Source of the DNA: Utricularia gibba
Lineage: Eukaryota; Streptophyta; Magnoliopsida; Lamiales; Lentibulariaceae
Direction: 5' to 3'
DNA length: 64,000 nt
Assembly: GCA_002189035.1 (NCBI GenBank)
Contig: CM007989.1
Coordinates: forward strand, 4,278,001-4,342,000
In this document: positions 11,962 to 22,449 of the stretch, in pieces
Numbering within the stretch: the stretch's first letter is position 1
Layout of the letters: the number at the start of each line of letters is the position of its first letter
Made by a program: the position numbers and the translations under genes
Notes under the pieces: model-generated
What the model was told of the DNA's origin: nothing
The model's input: the letters and a program-made list of their open reading frames with translations, nothing else
Databases searched by the model: none

Positions 11962-12255
11962 TCAAGACAAAGAGTGTGAACCAGACACAATATGACCAAA
12001 GCTTAAATGGTGAATTTTCGTGCGCCTAAAATCCCTATTCATTTGTTCAGCAAGTATTGCACCTAAATTCACAGACCGCTTATGCATAATGCACCACAAC
12101 ACAAATAATTCACGTTTGTAAAGAGCATTAAATCCTACATTTCTACCGAAAAGAGTTGTAGTGATTAACATATAAACATAACGCATGAACGGATCAACAA
12201 ACAATTCAGATTTTGTTCCTTTTGCCTTAAATTCAATCACATGGTGATCAGTCAA
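11962..12255 (-). pseudogene. Athila-type accessory ORF fragment
   Basis: The reading frame contains TDHHVIEFKAKGTKSELFVDP, YVYMLITTTLFGRNVGFNAL and a hydrophobic LWCIMHKRSVNLGAILAEQM segment. This resembles the 'putative plant transposon protein' region found after pol or in the accessory ORF of Athila/Tat Gypsy elements. It joins RT sequence at about 12335, marking an internal deletion. Frames continuing to about 11684 (rich in Lys, Pro and Ser) may be the degenerate end. Assignment is from recalled family resemblance only. Confidence 0.5.
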
Positions 12256-12334
12256 AATTCCATAAAATTCTTTAGCATCAAAGTTTGCTAAATAATCGAA
12301 TAAGGAAGTAGCGAAATCATGTGAATCTACTTGC

Positions 12335-13611
12335 TATTTTGAACAAATGGACACATGAAGGTTGTCTTATCTTGGTTCTGCCCTGAAATAGGAACTTAAT
12401 TATATCCAGAATATCCATCAAAAAAACAATAAAATGATTTTTCAGCCAATTTTTCCAACATCTGATCAATAAAAGGTAAAGGATAATGGTCTTTTTTTGT
12501 CACTTCATTTAGTTTTTGATAATCAATGCAAACGCACCATCCATTCTACACCCTTTGTGGAACAAGCTCGCCTTTCTCATTTTTCACCACAGTCATCCTA
12601 GTCTTCTTTTGCACAATGTGAATGGGGCTCACCCATTCATTATCTGTGATAGAGTAAATAATCCTTGTATCATGAAGTTTAACAATTTCTTTTCTTACCA
12701 CCTCCATCATGTTTGGGTTGAGGCGTCTTTGAGGTTGGTGAACGGGTTTGGCTCCATCCTCTAGGAAAATTCTATGCATGCATATGGATGTGCAGATCCC
12801 TTCAATGTCATCAAGCATCCAACCTATCGCCTTCTTGTTTCTGTTCAAGACTTCGAGAAGTCGCGATTCTTGGTGTGAGCTCAGACCAATGGAGATGATG
12901 ACAGGATTCCTAAACTCCGCGTCAAGAAAAACATATTTTAAATGATTAGGCAATGGTTTCAATTCAGCTAACCTCTCTTCCCGAGTCTTGGCTTGCACCA
13001 TATTTAATTGCTCAAATTTTTCCTCAGCTTCAAATTTTGAAAATAAAGATTCTTCATGAGCCTCTTCTTTTTCTTGAATTTCTTTCTTCAAATACTCCTC
13101 AATTAGTCCATCCATGACATCCACAGCACAAATGCTCTTAAAATCACTGCATCCTTCATGTCGAGAAAGCTCAATGGTCCCCATCTTCGTTGATGATAGC
13201 ATTTGAAGTGCTCAAGAATGGTCTCCCTAAAATTATTGTCATGTCCTTTGATCCTCCAGTGAGCATGTTCACCATATAAAAATCAACTGGGAATACTAGA
13301 TGGTCAATATTCACCAAAACATCCTCAACCAAGCCTTTGGGAGAAATCACTCTCCTATTCACTAGCTCAATTAGTACACCCGATGCCTGCAAAGGTTTCA
13401 ACCTAAGTGCTTCATAAACAGAATTTGGCATGACATTTATAGAAGCTCCCAGGTCTGCCATAGCTCTGCTGCTGCACAAATCTCCTATTTTGCATGGGAT
13501 AAAAAACATACCTAGATCCTTATGCTTTTCGGGTAATTTCCATGTTAAAAGTGTTGAACAGCTTTCACTCAACTTCACCTTGCCCTTCTCATTCAGCTTG
13601 GGTTTAGACAT
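12335..13611 (-). pseudogene. Gypsy protease and N-terminal reverse transcriptase
   Basis: 13611-13171 has the retropepsin region: CKIGDLCSSRAMADLGASIN (the D-L-G-A-S active-site variant common in plant Gypsy), VLVNIDHLVFPVDFYM and ILGRPFLSTSNAII. After a small overlap, 13202-12546 carries the linker and the RT fingers: HQPQRRLNPNMMEVVRKEI, WVSPIHIVQKK. Codons further left read CIDYQKLNEVTKKDHYPLPF and FDGYSGYN. The reading ends near TTFMCPF, before the YVDD catalytic motif, where the deletion begins. Confidence 0.85.
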
Positions 13612-13739
13612 ACACAGCTACTTCAAATATTTGACACTCTTTGGCACAAGATCGATATACTCTAAGAGAGTTAAATTCAATTGAGTGTTCCTCAATGTTT
13701 TTAACATTTTTTCTTTCTCCGTTTGCTCGTCTTTTAGCT

Positions 13740-14015
13740 TCAGCCTTCGTGGAAAGGAGGTTGGGTCACCTTCACCGTGACAGGTTCTGGTAGTACTTCA
13801 ATTTCGTCTTCACTTTGCACAACAACTTCATACTCTTCTGTCTCATTCTTCTTAGTCCTAGTCTGGACTAGTTCTCGCCTAGGCTTCTCTTTTTCACTCC
13901 TCAAAGTCATAGCGCTTATGTTCGACCCTCCACTAGAATTTGGGTTTGACCTAGGTTGAGATGGCAAGGAGAATGTGCTTGCTAAGTGTTTTAGCAGATG
14001 CAGAATTCGAAACAA
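13740..14015 (-). pseudogene. Gypsy gag C-terminal fragment
   Basis: A short frame with a Ser/Pro-rich stretch, MTLRSEKEKPRREL and acidic linker sequence, as found between gag and protease of Athila/Tat elements. Its upstream end runs directly into truncated LTR at 13974, so the gag start is missing. Confidence 0.6.
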
Positions 14016-15144
14016 CAGTAGCTCTTAATCTAGGCTCAAACTAACAGTGGTAAACAAGTTCAGTAAACAAGATCAGGTCTCAATGCGGAAGGTAACAAAT
14101 ACTTGTTCTAAATCAGAGTAATACTAAGATGCCTTAAGGGTCTGTAGGTGGGGTGATGCTAAAATTCATCATTTAATTTACCATGTTCCTACACTAACAA
14201 CTTCAAATAACCTAAGTCTACCTAGCTCATTCATCGCATTTTCGGCTAAGCTAGTCCCCAATATCATCACCAACATTGCAATTAGGTCTACTCGCATGCA
14301 AAGCATATAGAACTAGGTCTACCCGGTTCTACTGGTTCTACTCCGGACTAACACCTACTGCTTCCGTCTTGATTTGTTGATCTACCTCTAAATGAAGCAT
14401 CTTAAATGTGAAGCTACTTGTTTTCCTCCCTAGGTCTACCCATGGAATTATAGAAATAATGATGAATTTTATTATGAATCCTAGATCCACACCATCATGC
14501 TTTACTTAAGACATCCCTAAAGTTCTAGTTAGTCATACTTGTAAGATAAAATATGATAACATTAACATGAAACAACGAAAATATCAAGAACAGAGTCGGC
14601 TAATGTTCACAGGCCGGAATAGTAGCGTTGGACTAGGTCTTGATCTTCTTCCTTCATGTTGGAGGTTCTTCTTCAGAAAAAATCGCCCTTCTCCTCCTTC
14701 TGGTTCAGTATTCGTCATGTTGGAGTTGGAGGGGAGAACCCCTTATGTGTGCGCTGCAAACTACTGCTCGAACCCCTTTGCGATTCTCTCTCCTCCTCAT
14801 CTTTCTCTCGCCTCTCACTTCCCAAGACAAGTACAATTTCTGACAACTCTAATGCTTCTGCCCCTGACTTGCAAACTGCCGCTACGACAGTGAACTCATT
14901 GCTCCTTTCTGTATGGTGGCTTGCACGAAATCCTTCTTTCTTCCATGATCTTGGGGTTGGTGCTAGACTCAAAATCGGATTAGAACATGGGGTGGGTTAA
15001 ATCAATGGATTTAGCCCACTAACACACCAAAAATCACATTTTCCTAAGTTATATAAAATACTTAAAACTATAAAATAAACAATTCAACATAATTAAAAAC
15101 TTGTGATTTTCATATCTTAAAACCTAAAAATTTGTGTGCTATCA
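13974..15144 (-). repeat. Athila-like element, right (5') LTR, truncated
   Basis: Begins at tgtgcttgctaagtg, which corresponds to about 9510 of the left LTR, so about 135 bp of LTR plus the PBS are gone. It ends GTGCTATCA next to the target duplication. Confidence 0.86.
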
Positions 15145-15149
15145 TGCTC

Positions 15150-16107
15150 TCTTAAATTGGGATTCTCCCTTAAGCTTATGGGCAAGTCACTCACTTTGGC
15201 TCATTTGAGAGTTTTTCGGTTGCCTCTATTTTATTGGAGTCTCAGACCCTCAAGCCGACAAATTGCCACCTTGTGCGCGGAAGTGTGTCTGCCTCGGTTA
15301 TCCAATGGACCATAAGGGTTACAAATGTTATGATTTGACCTCACAGGAAGTGTTGATGAATCCCCTAATGAACCCTCGGTTCTAGTTCCTAATTAACGGC
15401 GGAGTTCACGGACTATTCAGCTGCCTCAATGGATGCAGTATTATGTCGCTCTCCAACTTCATATCCCTGATGCAGTCATCCCTGAGCTGATTTTCTTATT
15501 CGGTGAGCCTCCCACTTATGAACATGCTAAGGGGATCTCTGTTTGGGAAACTTCCATGTCTCAAGAATTGCAGGCCCTCTTGCAAAGTTGCACCTGGACA
15601 CTTGTGCATCTACCTCTTGGTAAACGGCCTATAGGCTGCCAATGGATCTTCAAAGTTTAGCGGAATGCGGATGATTCTGTTGCATGACATAAAGCATGCT
15701 TTGTAGCCAAGGGATACACACAGGTGGAGGGAGTGGACTTCACGGATCGATTTGCACCAGTGACGAAGGTCACTACGGTGCGCATTTTGTTGACCGTTTG
15801 CGCACATCACAATTGTTATGTTCACCAGGTAGATGTCAACAATGCATTTTTGTCACAAATGGATTGGTCTGTAAACTACATCATTCCCTCTACAGCCTAA
15901 AGCAGGAATCTTTATAGTGGAATCTGGAGTTGACTCGATTTCTGCAAACTCTTGGGTTTGCTCAATCCCTGTTCAACCCGTGTCTATTTGTCAAGGCCTC
16001 CTCCGACCACTTCTTGGCCTTATTAGGACATTTTGGTGGTTGGACCCAATCTTGGTCTTATTACACTATTGAAGCATCAATCACACCTTCAATTCACTAT
16101 TAAGGAC
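15150..16107 (+). pseudogene. Copia-A integrase C-terminus and reverse transcriptase, first part
   Basis: Continues the integrase interrupted at 9370: SLTLAHLRVFGCLYF, KCVCLGYPMDHKGYKC. Then [69 protein letters not shown] and [11 protein letters not shown]. The YVDD region and beyond are disturbed by a decayed segment before the solo LTR at 16108. The last codons before it (TTC ACT ATT AAG GAC) resume at 17457. Confidence 0.85.
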
Positions 16108-17456
16108 TGTTAAGTGTCATTTTCTTATTATTTCTTAGGTTGTTTTTATGTTTAAATGTGATTCGAAGTGTCTAATTAGGAGTCTATAATGTGAGATTTG
16201 GGTTTTTATCTAGTTTAGGGTAATTATCCTAAATCTTGTATTTTATCTATTAATTTTACTAGTTTTAATTGAGATTTTTCTAGAGGCGCACACGTGGCAG
16301 GAAGTGAGAGAAAGAGGGCATCAGATGGCGATAAATTGGATCTTCCTGAGCTGACATTCCCTTGATTTCCGGAAGACTGCAGATGCCTAATCATGAGCCT
16401 TGACGTGCGGAACACGAAAGTCTCTGGCAGGCGGCATCATTAGCGTACCAGTGTCAGACAGTGCTTGCAAGTCATCCCAAGTTCAACAGAATCATAGGGA
16501 CACGAAAGCTCAGACTCTCAATGAAGTTCAGTTTTGTTCAGACAAGTTTAGTTTTTTTTTCAGTTTAGTTTTCCCTTTTGTTTCTCTCTCTAGAGGAATT
16601 TTCCTCTAGCTTCTCTCTAGAACCTTGTTTGCGTTTCCTTTAGTTTGTATGACCGTTCGTGGCTAGAAGCTTCCGTTTCTGGGTTGGAACACCCCCAGAT
16701 CTATGTATCGTTAGCTTATCTTCACATTTTGTCTGAATCCGAACGGGTTTCGTATGTCTTCGCGCGACTATGTTGCAGTCTTTCTGTAACAGTCCCCTTG
16801 TTCAAGGTTCATGGTTAGCTGATCACTACCCACGGATTTTGGAGAGGAGCAAGGTGGAAAACACCAACTCGAGCCCTTTTGGCAGGAAGAAGACAACGTT
16901 TTGTCTGTAGCCATACTTCAGGATTAATGGACAGGTAGTGACCTCGTATATGAACTCATTGGGTCATTGGCAACACTCGGGCACACGCGCGCAATTCGGC
17001 CGTGAGGGTACGCTGGCAGGACCTCTTATTCTCACGTTCGTCCAAGGAGGAGCAACATCGGGCTATTCCTGTGCCTTCTTGCAAGAGAGTGTAAGGGAGG
17101 GTAGGCTATTCCTTACTCATATAACTGAGTACTCGAGAGGACCAGAGAAGAGTGAAGACGCAACGAACATAGCTGGACAGGATTCCAAACCCAGGAACAT
17201 TTACTTTATTTAAGGTTCATCGCTTACGCTTATTTCAGTTCTCTCTTCAAAACCCTCTAATTCCCTTACTCAAGCTTCATCACCAACGTTTCTCACACCT
17301 TTTACCTTCAAAACCGTTTACAAATCGTGACAGTTGTATTCGGGGTGCCTCACCTTTCACTCAAAAACAACTCCCTATGTTTGACACCCGTACTACGCTT
17401 TTGTGTTTTACGAGTTTTAAAGGTATTAAAATTTGTTGTGGAAACGACACGCATCA
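16108..17456 (+). mobile_element. Solo LTR, family X, in Copia-A RT
   Basis: 1349 bp beginning TGTTAAGTGTCATTTT and ending GACACGCATCA, flanked by a perfect 5-bp duplication aggac (16103-16107 and 17457-17461). It interrupts the conserved Copia text IKDLGPAHFFLG. It matches 21064-22373 in inverse orientation and, more distantly, the LTR at 33073-38987. That third copy is followed by a gtgtggggg-type polypurine tract, typical of Athila/Tat Gypsy, which fixes the sense direction. Confidence 0.92.
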
Positions 17457-18067
17457 AGGACCTCGGACCTGCACATTTTTTCCTTGGTGTTGTACTTATG
17501 TGCACTGATACAGGGTTGCATCCTTCTCAACAAAAGTACACACTGGACATTATACAAGGTGCTAAGTTGAGTGATTTGTAGGAGTACGAGGTCCTTGCAC
17601 TCTTGCCTTGTAACTTTAAATTTGCTGATGATAGTCTTCCCCTTCCTAGTCCTGAAGCTTATCGTGCCCTGATTGAGCAGTTACTATATCTCAGTTTTAC
17701 ATGCCCTGACATTGCCTTTCCGATTCAACAGCTTTCACAGTTCTTGCAACATCCCACTGAGGAACACATGTGCACTACCAAGTGTATTCTCGGCTATCTA
17801 TCATGTACCGCCTCTCATGGCCTTTTTTATCCTCTGAATGGGAATCTCACCCTCTCTGGATATTGTGATGCTGACTAGGGAGCATGCAATCTCACTCACA
17901 AGTCCGTCACTGGGTATTGCATGTTTCTGAGGGATCGACTGATTTCTTGAAAGACCAAGAAACAAGCCATGGCTTCTAAATCCTCCACAAAGGCAAAGTA
18001 TCAGAGCCTAGCTTCTGCCACCATTGAATTATTATGGATTTCCTATATATTGAAGGATCTGCAACAA
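17457..18067 (+). pseudogene. Copia-A RT C-terminus and RNase H, first part
   Basis: IKDLGPAHFFLGVVL, HPSQQKYTLDIIQGAKL, FTCPDIAFPIQQLSQFLQ, and the RNase H start SGYCDAD*GACNLTHKSVTG, KQAMASKSSTKAKYQSLASA (Lys in place of the catalytic Glu) and LLWISYILKDLQQ. Cut at about 18068 by hAT sequence. Confidence 0.85.
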
Positions 18068-18069
18068 CT

Positions 18070-19035
18070 AGTGGTTTAAAAGACAGACCATGTCGCACGG
18101 TCTGATCGGAAAAAATGGGAACCGGTGTCTGGATCGGTTCTGTTTCAATAATAGCTAGCAAATTAGGGCTTTTGTGACCATGTGGCAAAAAAGAAGTGGG
18201 ATTCTCTATTTCTACTCCTCTTTCTTTGGATTTGTGTAATCTTTGGTCCAATTCTTTTTTTGTGGTTTTCAACGAACAATCACAATGAATATTGATGCTT
18301 CTACAACTAGTATGAATTTTTTGGGTACTTCTTTTCGAATTTTTGTTTAAATGGTTGAACTTGAACCTTGTTAAGCTTTTGTTTATTTTAAGTAAATTAA
18401 TGTAAATACATTTCAGTTGTAGTTCCAATCTTGCGTTATTCCACTTTACATTAGCAATTTAGCATTAAATTTAGATTGCATCTGATTACTCTATGCGGTA
18501 TTTTTATTGATGATGGTTTAGTTATTTTTTTTTATTATTATTGTTGCAGAATGATTTTTTTGTTTGTGTATTTATGTTGGATGATTTTACTTAAGATTAT
18601 TGAATATGCTATAAGTTTATGTTTGGTGAAAAATTTTTGGACAAGTGAAGTAGTAGTGAGAAAGGTAAAACTTGAAATCGATAAGTTTTTATATGATTCA
18701 TGCATACCATTGAGTGTGGTCAAATTACGTTGTTTTCATACTATAATTGAAGATGCAATTAAACTAGGTCATGATTTCACAATGCCAAGTTATTATGAGG
18801 TATGGATTCCTTTTCTTAGAGATGCTAAGAGACAAATTGGATTAAGGATAGATAGTATTAAAACTTTGTGGGCAGAAACTAGTTGCACAATAATGGTAGA
18901 TGGATGTACTGATATGTCTCATAGAACTTTGATTAGCATTTTGATTTATTGTCGTCGTGGAACTGTCTTTTATCGCTCAATTGATGCTTTTAGCATTTCT
19001 AAGACTGCCTGCAAGTTGTTTTTCTTATTCGTGGG
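18070..19035 (+). mobile_element. hAT element fragment carrying a DUF659-type transposase region
   Basis: Inserted in the Copia-A RNase H domain between LKDLQQ and the continuation [13 protein letters not shown]. The open frame at 18476-19008 contains FTMPSYYEVWIPFLRDAKRQ and SCTIMVDGCTDMSHRTLISI, then [16 protein letters not shown]. These match the DUF659 segment of plant hAT transposases, including the first catalytic Asp region (MVDGCTD). The BED finger and C-terminal dimerisation domain are missing. Flanks resemble each other (caacaact against cagaaact), but no exact 8-bp duplication or terminal inverted repeat could be fixed. Confidence 0.72.
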
Positions 19036-19373
19036 CAGAAACTGGTTGCTGCCAGCAACCCCTCACCACTCTGATCCCACTATTCTGTGACATCAAGTCA
19101 GCTATCTATCTCATCTCTAATCTTGTGTTTCACAAGCGCACGAAGCATATCGAAATAGACTGCCACCTCGTCCATGACCAGTACAAGAAGGGGTTCGTCA
19201 TGCCTTGCCCTATCTCTTCCTCCCAGCAATTGGCAGATGTCTTCACCAAATCTCTTAACATTATTCCTTTCCGAACCATCATGGAGAAGCTCAATTTGAG
19301 TCCTGCCCCTGTTTTGTCGCACCAGCCCAGCTCTTCAGACTTGGAACCAGACATGCAGCCGACAGTCCTCTGA
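19036..19373 (+). pseudogene. Copia-A RNase H C-terminus
   Basis: [38 protein letters not shown] and [12 protein letters not shown]: the conserved Copia RNase H end, finishing at a TGA shortly before the polypurine tract and right LTR. Confidence 0.86.
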
Positions 19374-19394
19374 GACTTGGGAGGGGTGGTAGGA

Positions 19395-19584
19395 TGTTAA
19401 GAAAGCAGACTTGTATGCAGGTGCGTGCTTGATGTACTTGACGGTTATCACTGTCAAATACAGGTATAAGCTCAGCTATATTATCTGGACCGATGTATCT
19501 TTTTTGCTTTCAACGGAATCAATTACGATTTTAGTTCTCCTTTGTTTTCCCTTCTCGATTAGATTGTCGGTGCACTTTCGTATA
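19395..19584 (+). repeat. Copia-A right LTR
   Basis: 190 bp, starting TGTTAAGAAAGC, preceded by a G-rich purine tract. It ends TATA where the left LTR has TACA, a decayed terminal CA. Confidence 0.86.
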
Positions 19585-20053
19585 GTGTGAAGAAGGAATT
19601 GATCCTAGCTCCACCCAAAATGATGAAGAAATGTGCAGAATTGAAGAATTGAGGAAGAAGGTGCGAGAGTCCGTGAAGCCGCTTAAGAAGAAGAAAGATG
19701 ATGGAGTTAAACCTCAACGTGTAGTGTTGGGTGTCTGTCAATACAAGTCTTTCTGGTGTGCGGCTAGCATCTATAGAGGCCCATTGGAGGAATAGCTCGA
19801 TGACAAACAAGTGTAGGTAACGTGAGGAAACAAGTCCTGAGAGATAAATTGCGTCTCTCCTCAATAATGAAGCAATTGAATTTCCCAACGGTAACTCCTC
19901 CAACAATCATAAGTTGAGTCTATAAATATTAGCATTCAACATACCTGTATGCAAGTTGAGAGACATAAAAGTTCTCATATTTTTTACAACCAGTCCTTAC
20001 ACTCACAAAAGATCTTCTTCCTCCCACTTACACTCGAAATGTATTTTCCAACA
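19585..20053 (+). repeat. Copia-B left LTR, right-hand part
   Basis: Continues the LTR whose first 12 bases are 6146-6157. It shares the block around gatcctagctccaccc with the truncated 3' LTR at 24813. It ends CCAACA, followed by a PBS-like TGGTGAATCC. Confidence 0.78.
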
Positions 20054-20177
20054 TGGTGAATCCGATGTGAATCCAAAAAACCCCTATGCAACAAGTCTGA
20101 AACACTCACTCTGATCTACATTGCTTGGTTCTGACTTCATCTCTTACGTCCGCCTTGCAATCACCACTTTCGCTGAC

Positions 20178-21058
20178 ATGAGTGCATCAGAAGTTCCACT
20201 CGTGTTCGATGATCAAAACTACAGAGCGTGGGCCAAGCTCATGGAGGACTTCTTAGACCTCCATGATCTATGGTGTCTTCCAAGGAACCTACTACAACGA
20301 GCCAGAATCTGGTGAGTCCAAGAAATTGATCAACAGGGCCATGGTGATGCTAGGCAGAGCTGTTAGTGCTGAAATACACAAAAGAATATTCTTAAGCTCT
20401 GGACCCAGAGAAGCATGGAAAAAACACAAAGAAATCTATGGGAAGGACAAAAAATAAAGATCTCTAGGCTCTAGTGTTACTTCAAAAATCTCTCCTCTTC
20501 ATCAGGTATGTCTATCTCGCAATTTTAAGAACTAACCAACACTGTCTTGTAGCTGTAGCTCATGGGGGAAAAGATAGAAGATGACGGATCAAACGGAAAC
20601 TCATTAGTGAGGTACCTCTGCATATGCGGAGGTCATCTTCAACCTTCAAGCCAACAGAACATTGCACTCCATGTCCTTTGCAGAACTTCTAGACAGCCTG
20701 CAAAAAGAAGAGATAGAAAATCCAAATCCACTTGGACAACTAGTATCGCAAGATTTGGCATTTCAAGCCTCAGGGAATATGACCACTATGGGAACCGAGA
20801 GTGGATCAGTGACAACCAAGTCCGATCTAGCGGAATCCATATTTCAACAAAGCAGGCTAGAGAAATAGGGATCACTACCACACTGCACCTAATGTAAACA
20901 AAAGAATCACATCCCTTCGAAATGGTGCTGGCATTTAGAGGCCCTGTGTGGATATTGCAAGCTCATTGGGCATCTTCACAAAGTGTGTCCCTTGAGAAAA
21001 TATCACCAACTAGGAAGGAAATGAATTGAAGGGATTGAAAATGTAGTGCTCATGATCA
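20178..21058 (+). pseudogene. Copia-B gag remnants
   Basis: MSASEVPLVFDDQNYRAWAK, MEDFLDLHDLW and, after a frameshift, KKLINRAMVMLGRAVSAEI with PREAWKKHKEIYGKDKK are typical Copia gag text. Near 20890 a double knuckle-like CTQCKQKNHIPSKWCW and CGYCKLIGHLHKVCP follows. The target site of the solo LTR at 21064 lies just downstream. Confidence 0.78.
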
Positions 21059-21063
21059 ACAAT

Positions 21064-22373
21064 TGATGCGTGTCGTTTCCACAACAAATTTTAATACTTT
21101 TAAAACTCGTAAAACACAAAAGTGTAGTACGGGTGTCGAACACAGGGAGTTTTTTTTGAGTGAAATGTGAGGTACCCCGAATACAACTGTCACGATTTGT
21201 AAACGGCTTTGAAAGTAAAAGGTGAGAGAAACGTTGATGATGAAACTTGAGTAAGGGAATAAGAGGGGTTTTGAACAGAAAACAGAAATAAACGTAAGCG
21301 ATGAACCTTAAATAAAGTAAATGTTCCTGGGTTTGAAATCCTGTCCAGCTATGTTCGTTGCATCTTCACTCTTCTCTAGTCCTCTCGAGTACTCGGTTAT
21401 ATGAGTAAGGAATTGCCTACCCTCCCGTACACTCTCTTGCAAGAAGGCACGGGAATAGCCCGATATTGCTCCTCCTTGGACGAACGTGAGAATAAGAGGT
21501 CTTGCCAGTGTACTCTCGCGGCTGAATTGCGCGTGTGTGCCTGAGTGTTGCCAATGATCCAATGAGTCCAAATACGAGGTCACTACCTGTCCATTGATCC
21601 TGAGGTACGACCACAGACAAAACGTTGTCTTCCTCCTGCCAAAAGGGCTCGAGTTGGTGCTTTCCAACTTGCTCCTCTCCAAAATCCACGGATAGTGATC
21701 AGCTAATCATGAACCTTGAATAAGGGGACTGTTACAGAAAGACTACAACATAGTCGCGCGAAGACATACGAAACTCGTTCGGATTCAGAGAAGAGATGAA
21801 GATAAGCTAACGAAACATAGATCTGGGGGTGTTCCAACCCAGAAATGGAGGTTTCTAACCACGAACGGTCATACAAACTAAAGGAAACGCAAACAAGGTT
21901 CTAGAGAGAAGCTAGAGGAAAAATCCTCTAGAGAGAGAAAAACAAAAGGGATAACTAAATTTAACTAATACCTAAGGTCTAAATAGAATGGAACTTCAAT
22001 GAGAGTCTGAGAATTCGTGTTCCTGTGATTCTGCTGAACTTGGGATGACTTGCATGACATTAGTACGCTAATGATGTTGCCTGTCAGAGACTCCCGTATT
22101 CTTTACGTCAAGGCTCATGATTAGGTGTCAGCTCGGGAAGATCCAATTTGTCGCCATCTGATGCCCTCTTTCTCTCACTTCCTAACACGTGTGTACCTCT
22201 AGAAAAACTCAATTAAAACTAGTAAAATTAATAGATAAAATACAAGATTTAATATAATTACCCTAAACTAGATAAAAACCTAAATCTCATATTATAGACT
22301 CCTAATTACACACTTCTAATCACATTTAAACATAAAAACAACCTAAGAAATAATAAGAAAATGACACTTAACA
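21064..22373 (-). mobile_element. Solo LTR, family X, in Copia-B
   Basis: 1310 bp, TGATGCGTGTCG to GACACTTAACA on the plus strand, with a perfect 5-bp duplication acaat (21059-21063 and 22374-22378). It is inverted with respect to the copy at 16108-17456. Its long minus-strand frames are near-identical to plus-strand frames of that copy but match no protein; they are LTR sequence, not genes. Confidence 0.93.
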
Positions 22374-22449
22374 ACAATGTAAAAGCCTCTGAGGACTGAA
22401 ACAAGCAGAATATCAAACTTTATTCTATGTGTCGCAACACACTGCTTAC

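Larger units (their letters stand above)
9376..15144 (-). mobile_element. Athila-like Gypsy retrotransposon, internally deleted
   Basis: Bounded by a perfect 5-bp target duplication tgctc (9371-9375 and 15145-15149). The left LTR is 9376-10736 (TGGTAAAC to GCTATCA) and the right LTR is about 13974-15144. The internal order on the minus strand is gag end, protease, RT start and an Athila-type accessory ORF. The right LTR lacks its first ~135 bp, and with it the PBS, so gag sequence abuts truncated LTR. RT, RNase H and integrase are almost completely deleted. Clearly non-autonomous. Confidence 0.88.
6158..19584 (+). mobile_element. Copia-A retrotransposon inserted in the Copia-B LTR
   Basis: A Copia element with two 190-bp LTRs (6158-6346 and 19395-19584) and a 5-bp target duplication gtgtg (6153-6157 and 19585-19589). 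A PBS-like TGGTGCGGTGAGC follows the left LTR. A purine-rich tract (GGGAGGGGTGGTAGGA) precedes the right one. The order gag, protease, integrase, RT, RNase H is that of Copia. The reading frame is broken by stops and frameshifts and by four inserted pieces: a putative LTR near 6895, an Athila-like element at 9376, a solo LTR at 16108 and an hAT fragment near 18070. Confidence 0.9.

Noticed and set aside
11684-11999. Two overlapping 93-codon frames considered as a host gene
   Set aside because: They lie between the accessory ORF and the LTR of the Athila-like element, in overlapping frames with no recognisable motif.
21308-21682. A 124-codon minus-strand frame shared with 16938-17213
   Set aside because: The shared protein text is simply the family X LTR sequence, bounded by TG/CA and target duplications; no known domain.
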